A DNA stretch of 57,320 nt from Clostridia bacterium (GTDB lineage Bacteria > Bacillota > Clostridia > Christensenellales > CAG-138). Shown here piece by piece: positions 16,150 to 24,319 of this stretch; within the stretch, counting starts at the first letter, position 1; the number at the start of each line of letters is the position of its first letter. A model generated the notes under the pieces. That model saw only the letters and a list, made by a program, of their open reading frames with translations. It made no database searches and was not told the origin of the DNA. The translations under genes and the position numbers were made by a program. The stretch lies in assembly GCA_017416425.1 (NCBI GenBank), contig JAFQCL010000033.1:1-57320 (forward strand). The letters run 5' to 3'.

Positions 16150-16158
16150 TATTCCAAA

Positions 16159-18171
16159 CTATTTTTTAAGTATTATTCTGGCGTCTGCCGCAACAGCACC
16201 GGTTTTATGTGCAAACACAGGATTTAAGTCTATCTCGGATATATCAGGGTATACAAACGGAAGCTCTGAAAGCTTTACCAGCATCTCCGCAAGCGCTTCG
16301 ATATCACAAGGCGCCTCACCACGAACCCCCTTAAGCAATTTATACGCCTTAACGCTTGAGATAATATCCAGAGCCTCGGCCTTAGACAGCGGAGCCACCC
16401 TTATTGCTATATCCTTTAACGCCTCAGTATATATTCCGCCAAGGCCGAATGCAACGACCGGGCCAAATTGAGGGTCTCTGGTCATGCCCATTATCACCTC
16501 AACGCCTTTATTTAGCATCTCTACGACGATAACTCCACAAAAATCCTTTTCACGGCCTATCTCATAAAGAGCATCAAATGCGTCTCTAACGCCCTTTTCA
16601 TCGCGAATATTAAGCTTAACACCGCCTACATCCGATTTATGTATTATCTTCGGCGACACAATTTTCACGCATACAGGATAACCAATTTGTTCTGCCGCTA
16701 AAACAGCCTCATCTGCGGTTTTTGCAAATACGGCTCGCGGCATACATATGCCAGCATCGCTAAACAGCCGCATGGATTCATACTCGAGTAAAAAGTCTTT
16801 ATCTATGTGCTTTTCTTCAAAATCAAAGCATATCTTTCCTGAAGCTTTATTAAATTTAGCCATATTCGCCAGCACATCCGCAGCTCTCTCCGAAGATGGC
16901 AGCACGGGTACTCCGTTCTCATTCAGATGGCAAACAGCAGCATCGATATCGACTCCTACGCGGAAATCGGCAAGCACAGGCTTACCGCATTTTTTAGCGG
17001 CATCGGCCACAGAGGTCGCGACCGGCAGCGCCTTAAGATACGGCGTACCTATATCTATAACGATGGCCGCGTCATATTCTAATAGTACAGCCTCGATAAC
17101 TTTTCCATATTGCTCCGCGGTGCCTTCAACCGTTATATCAAAAGGATTTGCAAGACCAGCATGAGGCGGTAACAGCTCCTTAAGCTTAGCCCTCAAAGCT
17201 TCTGATGGCGGTGGGGTCAAAAGTCCGACCTTTTCGCACCTGTCGGTGGTAAGAACTCCCGGACCGCCGCTGTTTGTAACGATAGCGACACGCCTGCCTT
17301 CAAGCTGCTTTACGGAATCGATCGCTCCACAAACATCCAGCATTTCTTCAAGGGATTCTACCCTTACTGCACCGCACTTTGAGAAAGCGGCATCATATAC
17401 GGCATCCGCCCCGGCCATAGAGCCGGTATGAGACATTGCGGCGCGTTTTCCGCCCTCTGAGCGACCGGATTTTATTATGAGAACCGGTTTTTTTGAGGTC
17501 GCATACGACAGAGCCTCCATGAAGCTCCTGCCGTCATTTATATTTTCAAGATACATTGCGATGGCGCTTGTATCATTATCATCCGCAAGATATTTTAAAA
17601 GCTCAGTCGCATTAAGGTCCGCTCCATTGCCATAGCTTACAAATTTACCTATGCCTAAGCTCCCAGCTGCGGACGCAGCCATCAGCATACCGCCGATAGC
17701 GCCGCTCTGCGATATTATAGATATCCTGCCGGGAGAGGGCGCCGCCTCAAGCGTTGCAAGCAGGCAGCATGAAGTGTTCACCATGCCCGCGCAGTTTGGG
17801 CCAATAAAACGTATACCATGTTTTTTACATACGGCAATGACCTCTTGTTCAAGCTCAGCATATCCCGCCTCTGAAAAACCCGAGGATATTATCACAGCGG
17901 CTCGCACACCTGCATTTCCGGCATCATCGAGTATACCGCAAACAGCCGAAGCAGGCGCCGCGATTACCGCCATATCGATATCAGCGGGAGCATCCTTAAA
18001 GGAGCAATAGCCTTCAGTTTCCATATAGCCCTTGCCCTTCGGGTTTATGGCGTAGACCTTCTTAAAATTTCCCGCAATAAGGCGCTCGATCAAAACGGCT
18101 CCGAGCTTGCCCGCGGAAACGGAACCGCAGACGGCCACAGCCTTTGGATAAAACAGCTTATCTATGCTCAT
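16159..18171 (-). CDS. ADP-forming acyl-CoA synthetase, fused alpha and beta
   Basis: A 670-residue NDP-forming acyl-CoA synthetase that converts acyl-CoA, ADP and phosphate to acid, CoA and ATP. Residues 1-130 are the CoA-binding domain; the ligase domains follow, with the phospho-His in MSHTGSMAG (His248) and FIGPNCAGMVN. Residues about 450-670 form the ATP-grasp (beta) part with VCVKIVSPKIIHKSD. In many archaea the two parts are separate subunits; here they are one chain, without the acetyltransferase domain of PatZ. It overlaps iorB by 4 bp and ends the operon. Position makes aryl-acetyl-CoA from IorAB the likely substrate, giving substrate-level ATP. Acetyl-CoA or branched acyl-CoA use cannot be excluded. 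Confidence 0.92.
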   Translation of the reverse strand: MSIDKLFYPKAVAVCGSVSAGKLGAVLIERLIAGNFKKVYAINPKGKGYMETEGYCSFKDAPADIDMAVIAAPASAVCGILDDAGNAGVRAAVIISSGFSEAGYAELEQEVIAVCKKHGIRFIGPNCAGMVNTSCCLLATLEAAPSPGRISIISQSGAIGGMLMAASAAGSLGIGKFVSYGNGADLNATELLKYLADDNDTSAIAMYLENINDGRSFMEALSYATSKKPVLIIKSGRSEGGKRAAMSHTGSMAGADAVYDAAFSKCGAVRVESLEEMLDVCGAIDSVKQLEGRRVAIVTNSGGPGVLTTDRCEKVGLLTPPPSEALRAKLKELLPPHAGLANPFDITVEGTAEQYGKVIEAVLLEYDAAIVIDIGTPYLKALPVATSVADAAKKCGKPVLADFRVGVDIDAAVCHLNENGVPVLPSSERAADVLANMAKFNKASGKICFDFEEKHIDKDFLLEYESMRLFSDAGICMPRAVFAKTADEAVLAAEQIGYPVCVKIVSPKIIHKSDVGGVKLNIRDEKGVRDAFDALYEIGREKDFCGVIVVEMLNKGVEVIMGMTRDPQFGPVVAFGLGGIYTEALKDIAIRVAPLSKAEALDIISSVKAYKLLKGVRGEAPCDIEALAEMLVKLSELPFVYPDISEIDLNPVFAHKTGAVAADARIILKK

Positions 18172-18740
18172 GACCGCATACCTGCCTCAAATGAAAGCAT
18201 ATTGCTCTCGATGCCCTTGGGGAATCTTGTTTTTATCTCGGAAGCAAGCTCATCCGAGCTGAAAAGCTCCGAAAGCGCCGTGTACTTAAGCGCTGCCGAC
18301 AAAAGGAATATATTATCAGCACAGCCCTCGGGCAAGAGCGTCATATCAAGCATGGTCACATGCTCTGTGCGCTTCTTTGCAACCTCCATGACGGAAGCTT
18401 CATCCGGATAATCGGCTTTTCCGAGCATTACATCGGTCGGAAGCCATCTATAAGGGTATATAACGATATCGCCATCGGGTTTAAGATAATCAAGCGCCCT
18501 TAAAGACTCTGAAAGCTCCATAGCGATAACTATATCGGCACCTCCCTTATGTATCTCCGGAGCCATGGCATCGTCTCCTATTCTAAGCTGCGCCTTTACA
18601 AAACCGCCGCGCTGTGCCATGCCCTTTGTGGGATAAAAATTACAGTAAAGCCCGCGACGCATTGCGGCATTCATTATAAGCTCCGCAATGGTAAGCACGC
18701 CCTGACCGCCTACACCTGTTAAATATATGGAAAGAGACAT
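18168..18740 (-). CDS. iorB: indolepyruvate:ferredoxin oxidoreductase beta subunit
   Basis: The small subunit of the indolepyruvate ferredoxin oxidoreductase, 190 residues, of the 2-oxoacid oxidoreductase gamma-type fold. The N-terminal TGVGGQGVLT is the family hallmark, followed by KGMAQRGGFVKAQLR. It works with IorA to turn aryl pyruvates, CoA and oxidised ferredoxin into aryl-acetyl-CoA, CO2 and reduced ferredoxin. The start codon shares one base with the iorA stop (TAATG) and its stop overlaps the next start by 4 bp, so translation is coupled along the operon. Confidence 0.94.
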   Translation of the reverse strand: MSLSIYLTGVGGQGVLTIAELIMNAAMRRGLYCNFYPTKGMAQRGGFVKAQLRIGDDAMAPEIHKGGADIVIAMELSESLRALDYLKPDGDIVIYPYRWLPTDVMLGKADYPDEASVMEVAKKRTEHVTMLDMTLLPEGCADNIFLLSAALKYTALSELFSSDELASEIKTRFPKGIESNMLSFEAGMRS

Positions 18741-20596
18741 TATATTTCCTCCTTGACTAAAGCATTAAACTTGCAAAGGCTCTTGCATATTCCACATCCG
18801 TTACACAGCTTCTTATCGATATGCACATTGCTTCCGTCATATACAAGACCGGGGCATCCCGTCTTCATTATGCATAGCTTACACTTTGTACATTTATCCT
18901 GATCTACGCTCATGATACCGTACTTTACCTTACGCCTTGCCGCCTGAATCGCGCATTCACGCCTTGCAAGTATCACCTTAACGCCGGAAAGCTTTAGCAT
19001 ATCCCCGATAAGAGCAGTCATCCCCTCAAGATCGTAAGGGTCATGGACGGCGAAATGCTCAACGCCAAGCGCAGGCACTATCTTTGCTATATCAACTCTA
19101 TTATGGAACTCCTTTGCCTGATATTCCTTTGAAGTACCGGCATTTACCTGCATTCCCGTCATACAGGTCCAGCCGTTGTCCATTATTATCGTGAGCATAT
19201 CAACGTTGTTCTGGACAGCGTTTATAACACCCGGTATTCCTCCATGAAGGAATGTCGAATCGCCAATGGTCGAGATCACGGGCGTTTTGATCCCTGCATG
19301 GATAAATCCCTGAGCCATAGGTGAACTTGCGCCCATCGACACCTCCGTCCAAAGCGTATTAAAGGGCGGGCTCATGCCAAGTATGGTGCATCCGATATCG
19401 CCGGTCACGATGGCTTCATCTTTTTTTATACCCATACGGCGAAGCGCCTCATTTATGGACATAAATACGCCCCTGTGCGGACATCCCGCGCAAACTCCTA
19501 TAGGGCGCTTTGTGCAAAGGCTTTCGGCGCCAAGCCTTTCGGTAAATTCGCTTGGTATTTCGCAGTCAAGCGCTGTAAGCACTGCGACCGCAATGCTCAT
19601 AGCATCAAAATTACCGATACGCGAGAGCGTGCCATCTTCTTTACCGATAACACGTATCTTTTTGCCAAGCTTGAACGCCTCAAGCATCACGCCATGCTCC
19701 ACATACGGCTCATTTTCCTCTACGACTACGATGGTATCGCAGTTTTCTATCATCTCGCGTATCTCATCGGTAGGAAGCGGCACTGTAGACCTGACTACAA
19801 GGCTGCTTACGGCATGGAAATCCGCATGCTTTCTTGCCAACTCCATACCTTCATCAAGGTATGACGCACATACGCCCGAGACTATAATTCCAAGGCTGGT
19901 ATCCTTTGCGATGCAAAGCTGATTTATCACATCTTCGCGCATATACTGCCTTGCAATCTCAAGGCTCTCTATAAGGCGCTTATGCTGATCCATGCATATC
20001 TTAGCTCCGGCCTTTGTAAACTTTTCGATATCCTTATATACATGAGGCTCGGCCTGCGCGGGAGGCATCATATCGGGTATGTCTACGGTCGAATGAGAAA
20101 GCGCAACGCTCGTAACGGAGCGCAGAATAACAGGTGACTGTATCCTTTCACTCAGCTCAAATGCGTATTTTGTAAGCCAATAGGATTCATCGACTGAAGC
20201 CACATCTATGACGGGCATATCCGTCATTTTTGCAAAGCCTCGTATATCCTGCTCAGGCATACCGGCAGATACGCCGGGATCATCGCAAACATACACGACC
20301 AGCGCACCGGTGCAGCCCGAATACGCAATGCTGACCAGTGAGTCGTATGCTACGTTAAGACCCGACATCTTCATAGTACAAAGCGCGCGTTTATTTGCCC
20401 AGGAAGCAGCAGCCGCTATTTCAAGAGCTACCTTCTCGTTGGTGCTCCATTCAACATGAACACCCTCTATGTTCTTCCCCCAAAGGCTTCCAACCGTCTC
20501 GCTGGAGGGGGTTCCGGGATAGCCGGTTATTACGGCAGCGCCCGCGTTTACGGCCGCAATGGCTACAGCCTCATTTCCGCTGATATTCTTAATCAT
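18740..20596 (-). CDS. iorA: indolepyruvate:ferredoxin oxidoreductase alpha subunit
   Basis: The large TPP and iron-sulfur subunit, 618 residues. The pyrimidine-side domain has GYPGTPSSE (25-33) and Glu54 in TNEKVALE. The TPP motif runs from IGDSTFLHGG to IIMDNGWTCMTG. Two [4Fe-4S] clusters are bound at the C-terminus by Cys569, 572, 575, 581 and Cys598, 601, 604, 608. Length and order are normal for IorA. The start at 20596 has AAGGAGC just upstream and overlaps the end of hisC by 8 bp. Substrates are the oxo acids of Trp, Phe and Tyr in characterised relatives. Confidence 0.96.
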   Translation of the reverse strand: MIKNISGNEAVAIAAVNAGAAVITGYPGTPSSETVGSLWGKNIEGVHVEWSTNEKVALEIAAAASWANKRALCTMKMSGLNVAYDSLVSIAYSGCTGALVVYVCDDPGVSAGMPEQDIRGFAKMTDMPVIDVASVDESYWLTKYAFELSERIQSPVILRSVTSVALSHSTVDIPDMMPPAQAEPHVYKDIEKFTKAGAKICMDQHKRLIESLEIARQYMREDVINQLCIAKDTSLGIIVSGVCASYLDEGMELARKHADFHAVSSLVVRSTVPLPTDEIREMIENCDTIVVVEENEPYVEHGVMLEAFKLGKKIRVIGKEDGTLSRIGNFDAMSIAVAVLTALDCEIPSEFTERLGAESLCTKRPIGVCAGCPHRGVFMSINEALRRMGIKKDEAIVTGDIGCTILGMSPPFNTLWTEVSMGASSPMAQGFIHAGIKTPVISTIGDSTFLHGGIPGVINAVQNNVDMLTIIMDNGWTCMTGMQVNAGTSKEYQAKEFHNRVDIAKIVPALGVEHFAVHDPYDLEGMTALIGDMLKLSGVKVILARRECAIQAARRKVKYGIMSVDQDKCTKCKLCIMKTGCPGLVYDGSNVHIDKKLCNGCGICKSLCKFNALVKEEI

Positions 20597-21710
20597 TCTT
20601 GCTCCTTTCATATAAATCGATAAGCTCTGTAAGCGCCTCTATTGTCTTTTTATTCTCATATTCGGTACCTATTGTGATCCTAAAGCTGGTGGAATAGCCC
20701 CAGGCTCCGCATGGACGGAGTATCACTCCCTTTTGCAGGAGTCTTTCATACATCCAGGAATTAGGAATTTTTGAATCAAACAGTATAAAGTTTCCATGCG
20801 ACTCGCAATAGGTAAGATTCAATCTGTCAAATGCTTCGCAGAGAAATTTCCTGCCCTCTCTGTTCATATGAAGCACATTGGCTAAAAACTCATCATCACC
20901 AAGCGCGGCAACAGCTCCCGCCTGAGCTATTCTGTTCACGGGGAAGGGCGGCTGTACACGCATTAATACATCCATCAAATTCTTTGCGCACACTGCATAG
21001 CCTATCCTGTTTCCCGCAAGACCGTAAAGCTTTGAGAATGTCCTTACACATATTACATTAAAGCCCTGCTTTATGTAATCGATGCCGTTTGGATAATCGG
21101 GATCCTCAACGTATTCAAAATACGCTTCATCCATAATGACTATGCAATGCTTCGGTACTCTTTCTAAAAACGCCTCAAAAGCCTTACGTCTTACGATGGT
21201 TCCCGTGGGATTATTGGGGTTACATATAACGATAAGCTTTGTTTTATCAGTTATCGCGGCAAGCATCGCATCCAGATCATAATGGAAATCGACAAGGGGC
21301 ACACGCACAAGCTTCGCACCCATTATGATAGCAGTAAGCTCATGGGTTATAAACGAAGGCGTAGCAACTATCACCTCATCATCCTGATTCAAAAATGCCT
21401 CGCCAATAAGATTTATAACATGGTCTCCGCCATTTCCGACCATTATCATATCCGCGCTTACATTTAAAACTCCGGACAAAGCTTCTCTTACGCTTGGGCT
21501 GCTTCCCTCAGGATATACATAGCAATTTTCAAGCTCATCTTTCATAGCAAGTATTGCCTTAGGAGAAGTTTTAAGCGGGTTTTCATTTGAAGCAAGCTTT
21601 ACTATATCGGTAAGTCCGTATTCTCTTTTTACCTCTTCAATGGGCTTACCGGCTACATAGGCAGGAAGAGTCATTATGTTTAAGCGAGCAAGATCGTGAT
21701 TATTCGCCAT
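20589..21710 (-). CDS. hisC: HisC-like aromatic aminotransferase
   Basis: A 373-residue fold-type I PLP aminotransferase annotated by similarity as histidinol-phosphate aminotransferase. NPNNPTG (164-170), DEAYFEY and the PLP-lysine in TFSKLYGLAGNR (Lys227) are clear. No other histidine gene is present. It heads an operon with iorA, iorB and an ADP-forming synthetase and overlaps iorA, so its working role is more probably the transamination of Phe, Tyr or Trp to aryl pyruvates. HisC-family enzymes are known to accept aromatic amino acids. GGAGGTGT precedes the start. A real histidine role remains possible if the genome has no other hisC. Confidence 0.9.
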   Translation of the reverse strand: MANNHDLARLNIMTLPAYVAGKPIEEVKREYGLTDIVKLASNENPLKTSPKAILAMKDELENCYVYPEGSSPSVREALSGVLNVSADMIMVGNGGDHVINLIGEAFLNQDDEVIVATPSFITHELTAIIMGAKLVRVPLVDFHYDLDAMLAAITDKTKLIVICNPNNPTGTIVRRKAFEAFLERVPKHCIVIMDEAYFEYVEDPDYPNGIDYIKQGFNVICVRTFSKLYGLAGNRIGYAVCAKNLMDVLMRVQPPFPVNRIAQAGAVAALGDDEFLANVLHMNREGRKFLCEAFDRLNLTYCESHGNFILFDSKIPNSWMYERLLQKGVILRPCGAWGYSTSFRITIGTEYENKKTIEALTELIDLYERSKND

Positions 21711-21732
21711 TTCACACCTCCGATTTTTTCTA

Positions 21733-21762
21733 ATTATATTATTTTTCGCTTCCTCAGGTCAA
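21733..21762 (-). promoter_or_regulatory. promoter of the hisC-iorAB-acd operon
   Basis: Minus strand -35 TTGACC (21757-21762), 18 bp spacer, -10 TATAAT (21733-21738), about 25 bp before the hisC ribosome binding site. Confidence 0.65.
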
Positions 21763-21810
21763 GTATATTGATAACATGTATAAAAATCACAAATCAAAGA
21801 AGGTTATAAA

Positions 21811-21841
21811 ATAAAAAGCGACAATGGTTCACCATTATCGC
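21811..21841 (-). terminator. terminator after the aldo/keto reductase
   Basis: Minus strand stem GCGATAATGG/CCATTGTCGC (21832-21841 with 21818-21827) followed by TTTTTATTTT. It is the first strong terminator after the long run of minus-strand genes from the asp23 region to here. Confidence 0.92.
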
Positions 21842-21857
21842 AAAATAAACAAAACAT

Positions 21858-22991
21858 TTATGAAAGCTCACTATCGGCAACTCTCAGCATTTCAATTATA
21901 TTTATATGCTGAGGGCATGCACCTTCACATGCGCCGCACTGAATGCATTTATCCGCGCCGTTTCCCTGATTTTTCATCCGAGCATACCTTTGATTGCCCC
22001 CTAAGGTAGTACCGTAGCGGAACGCATTATTCCAAGTGGTAAAAATATCGGGTATCGATACACCATTTGGACATGGCATACAATATTTGCAGCCTGTACA
22101 GCCTACCTTAATACGCTTCATGTAGGCATCGGCGGCACGTTTTATTATATCATGCTCCTCATTAGTCATCGAATTTGCCGTAAGCTCGCTGAATATTCTG
22201 ATATTATCATGCAGCTGCTCCGTATCGGTAACACCCGAAAGTATTGTCATAACCTCCTGGAAATCCGCGATAAACTTAAAGGCCCATTCGACATCCGTTC
22301 TGTGCTCATTATAGCTGTCAAATACTTCACGAACCTCCGAAGGAACAGTCGCGAGCCTGCCTCCTCGCAGTCCTTCCATTATAACAACCGGGATCCCCAG
22401 CTCTCCTGCAAGCCTAAGCCCTTTCACGCCGGCTTGATTTTCAACATCCATATAATTAAACTGAATCTGGCACATATCCCAGTCATACGCTTTTATTATG
22501 CGCTCAAAGGCGGCATAATCATCATGGAATGAAAAACATGCGTAGCGGATCCGTCCCTCACGCTTTAGCTTATCCAAAAATTCGCATATACCAAGCGATA
22601 CTGCCTTATCCCACTGCTCGCCGCTAAGCGAATGCACGAGATAAAAATCGATATGATCCGTTTCAAGCCTCTCAAGCTGCTCGCAAAACATACGCTCAAA
22701 ATCTTCGCTTGATTCACATTTGAATATGGGTAATTTGGTAGCAATATATACTTTTTCACGAAGACCGCCTCTAAGAGCGTGTGCGAGCGCAGCCTCATTG
22801 TCCTGCTCCGAATAGACGTATGCGGTATCAAAATAGTTAACTCCGCCCTCTATTGCCTCTCTAATTATCCTGTCTGATATCTTCCTGTCTACGATTTTTT
22901 TTCCATCCTTTTCGATCATGGGCAAGCGCATGCAGCCAAGTCCAAATACGGATACATCGATGCCAAGCTTATCAAAATGACGATACTTCAT
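21858..22991 (-). CDS. aldo/keto reductase with C-terminal 4Fe-4S ferredoxin domain
   Basis: A 377-residue protein. Residues 1-285 are an aldo/keto reductase barrel: FDTAYVYSEQ supplies Asp and the catalytic Tyr, ATKLPIF the Lys and FYLVHSL the His. The tail binds iron-sulfur clusters through Cys298, 301, 304, 307 and Cys349, 352, 355, 359, the second set being a standard CxxCxxCxxxCP. Such fused reductases are common in anaerobes and probably trade electrons between ferredoxin-like clusters and NAD(P)H-linked substrates; none has a well-fixed substrate that I can name. GGAGGTT precedes the start at 22991. It follows the desulfidase-like gene by 47 bp and ends in a strong terminator. Confidence 0.9.
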   Translation of the reverse strand: MKYRHFDKLGIDVSVFGLGCMRLPMIEKDGKKIVDRKISDRIIREAIEGGVNYFDTAYVYSEQDNEAALAHALRGGLREKVYIATKLPIFKCESSEDFERMFCEQLERLETDHIDFYLVHSLSGEQWDKAVSLGICEFLDKLKREGRIRYACFSFHDDYAAFERIIKAYDWDMCQIQFNYMDVENQAGVKGLRLAGELGIPVVIMEGLRGGRLATVPSEVREVFDSYNEHRTDVEWAFKFIADFQEVMTILSGVTDTEQLHDNIRIFSELTANSMTNEEHDIIKRAADAYMKRIKVGCTGCKYCMPCPNGVSIPDIFTTWNNAFRYGTTLGGNQRYARMKNQGNGADKCIQCGACEGACPQHINIIEMLRVADSELS

Positions 22992-23038
22992 AAAAAACCT
23001 CCACAAAAAGCGATAAACTTATAATACTTATTATATAA

Positions 23039-24319
23039 TTAAACGTTTAAATTGTCAACGCCGCAGTTTAATTTATCCACAAGTATTTCCATTATTGTGT
23101 TTTCAGTCTCAAGCATCCCGGAGGATGCAATAATGCTCATATTTTGAAGTGTCTTATCCGGATTCATATCAAGTATGCCATGCATCCTTTCAACGGACAC
23201 ATTAAAAGAAGCAAGCCGAACTGCATTAAACATCATATCGACAGCCGAAAGCGCCTTCATAACGCAGCCAGGATTTCCTCCATGACATATAAGGCCGGTA
23301 AGCGATGAAGCCATTGTATTTATGCCATGCAAGATCGCATCAAAGCCTAAGCCCCTCAGCATAATAAGCCCGAGTGCAGCCCCCATGCCACCTGCCATCA
23401 CGCAGCCGCAAGCAGCTGACAGCTTACCAGAAAAATGCTTTATGTACATGGTAACAGCACACGAAAAAAGCGCCGCAATAAGTACATCACCCTTTTTCAG
23501 GCGCAAAGCCGCTCCCGCCGAAAAAACGGGCATTATGCATAATATTCCATGGCTGCCGCTTCCCGCTATCGCCATAGCAGGCCTCATTGCACCTTTTACT
23601 CTTGCCTCTATCGCGCCGCATGTATATAGCTTTGAAAGCTCATGAGCGGACAAACCTTCTTCATCTAAACTTCCGCATATGGCCTTGGTAAGCTTTAAAA
23701 AACCCTTTTCTTTACCTTCATAAAAAAGCTCCCTGTCACATAAAAAAGCATCGTATAGGAAGTCAAGTTTTGAAACATCCGTACTTATGCAATGCTCATA
23801 TATTTCACGTATACAAAAGTTCCCTATTCCGCCTAACACGCTGTCACAAAGCTTATCCTCGGCCTTGCGAATTTCGAGCCCATTAAGCAATATTTCGCTT
23901 ATTCTATCATGTTCACCTTCTATAGTAACACTTACAATACCATTTTCGGTAGTAAGCGTAAGCTTTATGAATATTTCCGAGGAAATAGCGTTTATCTTTA
24001 CTTTTACGACATCTTTTTCAATCAGCCTTTGCGCCTTATTAGAGTCATCATTTGTCACGGAGGAGAGCGCCTCAAGCCTCTTTTTAGCGTCTCCCGCCAA
24101 AACGCCAAGCGCCGCAGCATAAGCGCAGCCCTGCTTATCGGTATTTGGTATTCCGCAGGTAAAGGAATTTTTATATATGCCGGAATTTAAAAGCAGCTCT
24201 ATAGTAATTATCTCGCCTGATAGCAAGCTCCTCGCGACAGCGCCCGCATAAGCAATAGCTCCGGGCTCAGTCACTCCAAGTGACCGCTTCATATCGTTTT
24301 TTACAAGCTCAACTATCAT
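23039..24319 (-). CDS. UPF0597 / L-cysteine desulfidase family protein, N-terminal Cys replaced
   Basis: A 426-residue member of the UPF0597 family, whose characterised members are [4Fe-4S] enzymes that split L-cysteine into sulfide, ammonia and pyruvate. Family landmarks include TCGIPNTDKQG, AGSGSHGI, the Cys in AACGCVMAGG, and GLICHGGNPGCVMK; the last three cysteines match the expected cluster ligands. The usual GCTEP near the N-terminus is GVTEP here, so the conserved cysteine is Val16. It overlaps recN by 4 bp (ATGA) and is presumably cotranscribed. Activity may be altered or on another amino acid; the family call is firm, the reaction is not. Confidence 0.82.
   Translation of the reverse strand: MIVELVKNDMKRSLGVTEPGAIAYAGAVARSLLSGEIITIELLLNSGIYKNSFTCGIPNTDKQGCAYAAALGVLAGDAKKRLEALSSVTNDDSNKAQRLIEKDVVKVKINAISSEIFIKLTLTTENGIVSVTIEGEHDRISEILLNGLEIRKAEDKLCDSVLGGIGNFCIREIYEHCISTDVSKLDFLYDAFLCDRELFYEGKEKGFLKLTKAICGSLDEEGLSAHELSKLYTCGAIEARVKGAMRPAMAIAGSGSHGILCIMPVFSAGAALRLKKGDVLIAALFSCAVTMYIKHFSGKLSAACGCVMAGGMGAALGLIMLRGLGFDAILHGINTMASSLTGLICHGGNPGCVMKALSAVDMMFNAVRLASFNVSVERMHGILDMNPDKTLQNMSIIASSGMLETENTIMEILVDKLNCGVDNLNV

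Noticed and set aside
20589..21710. A histidine biosynthesis locus
   Set aside because: Only one HisC-like gene is present and it is coupled to iorAB and an acyl-CoA synthetase, not to his genes.
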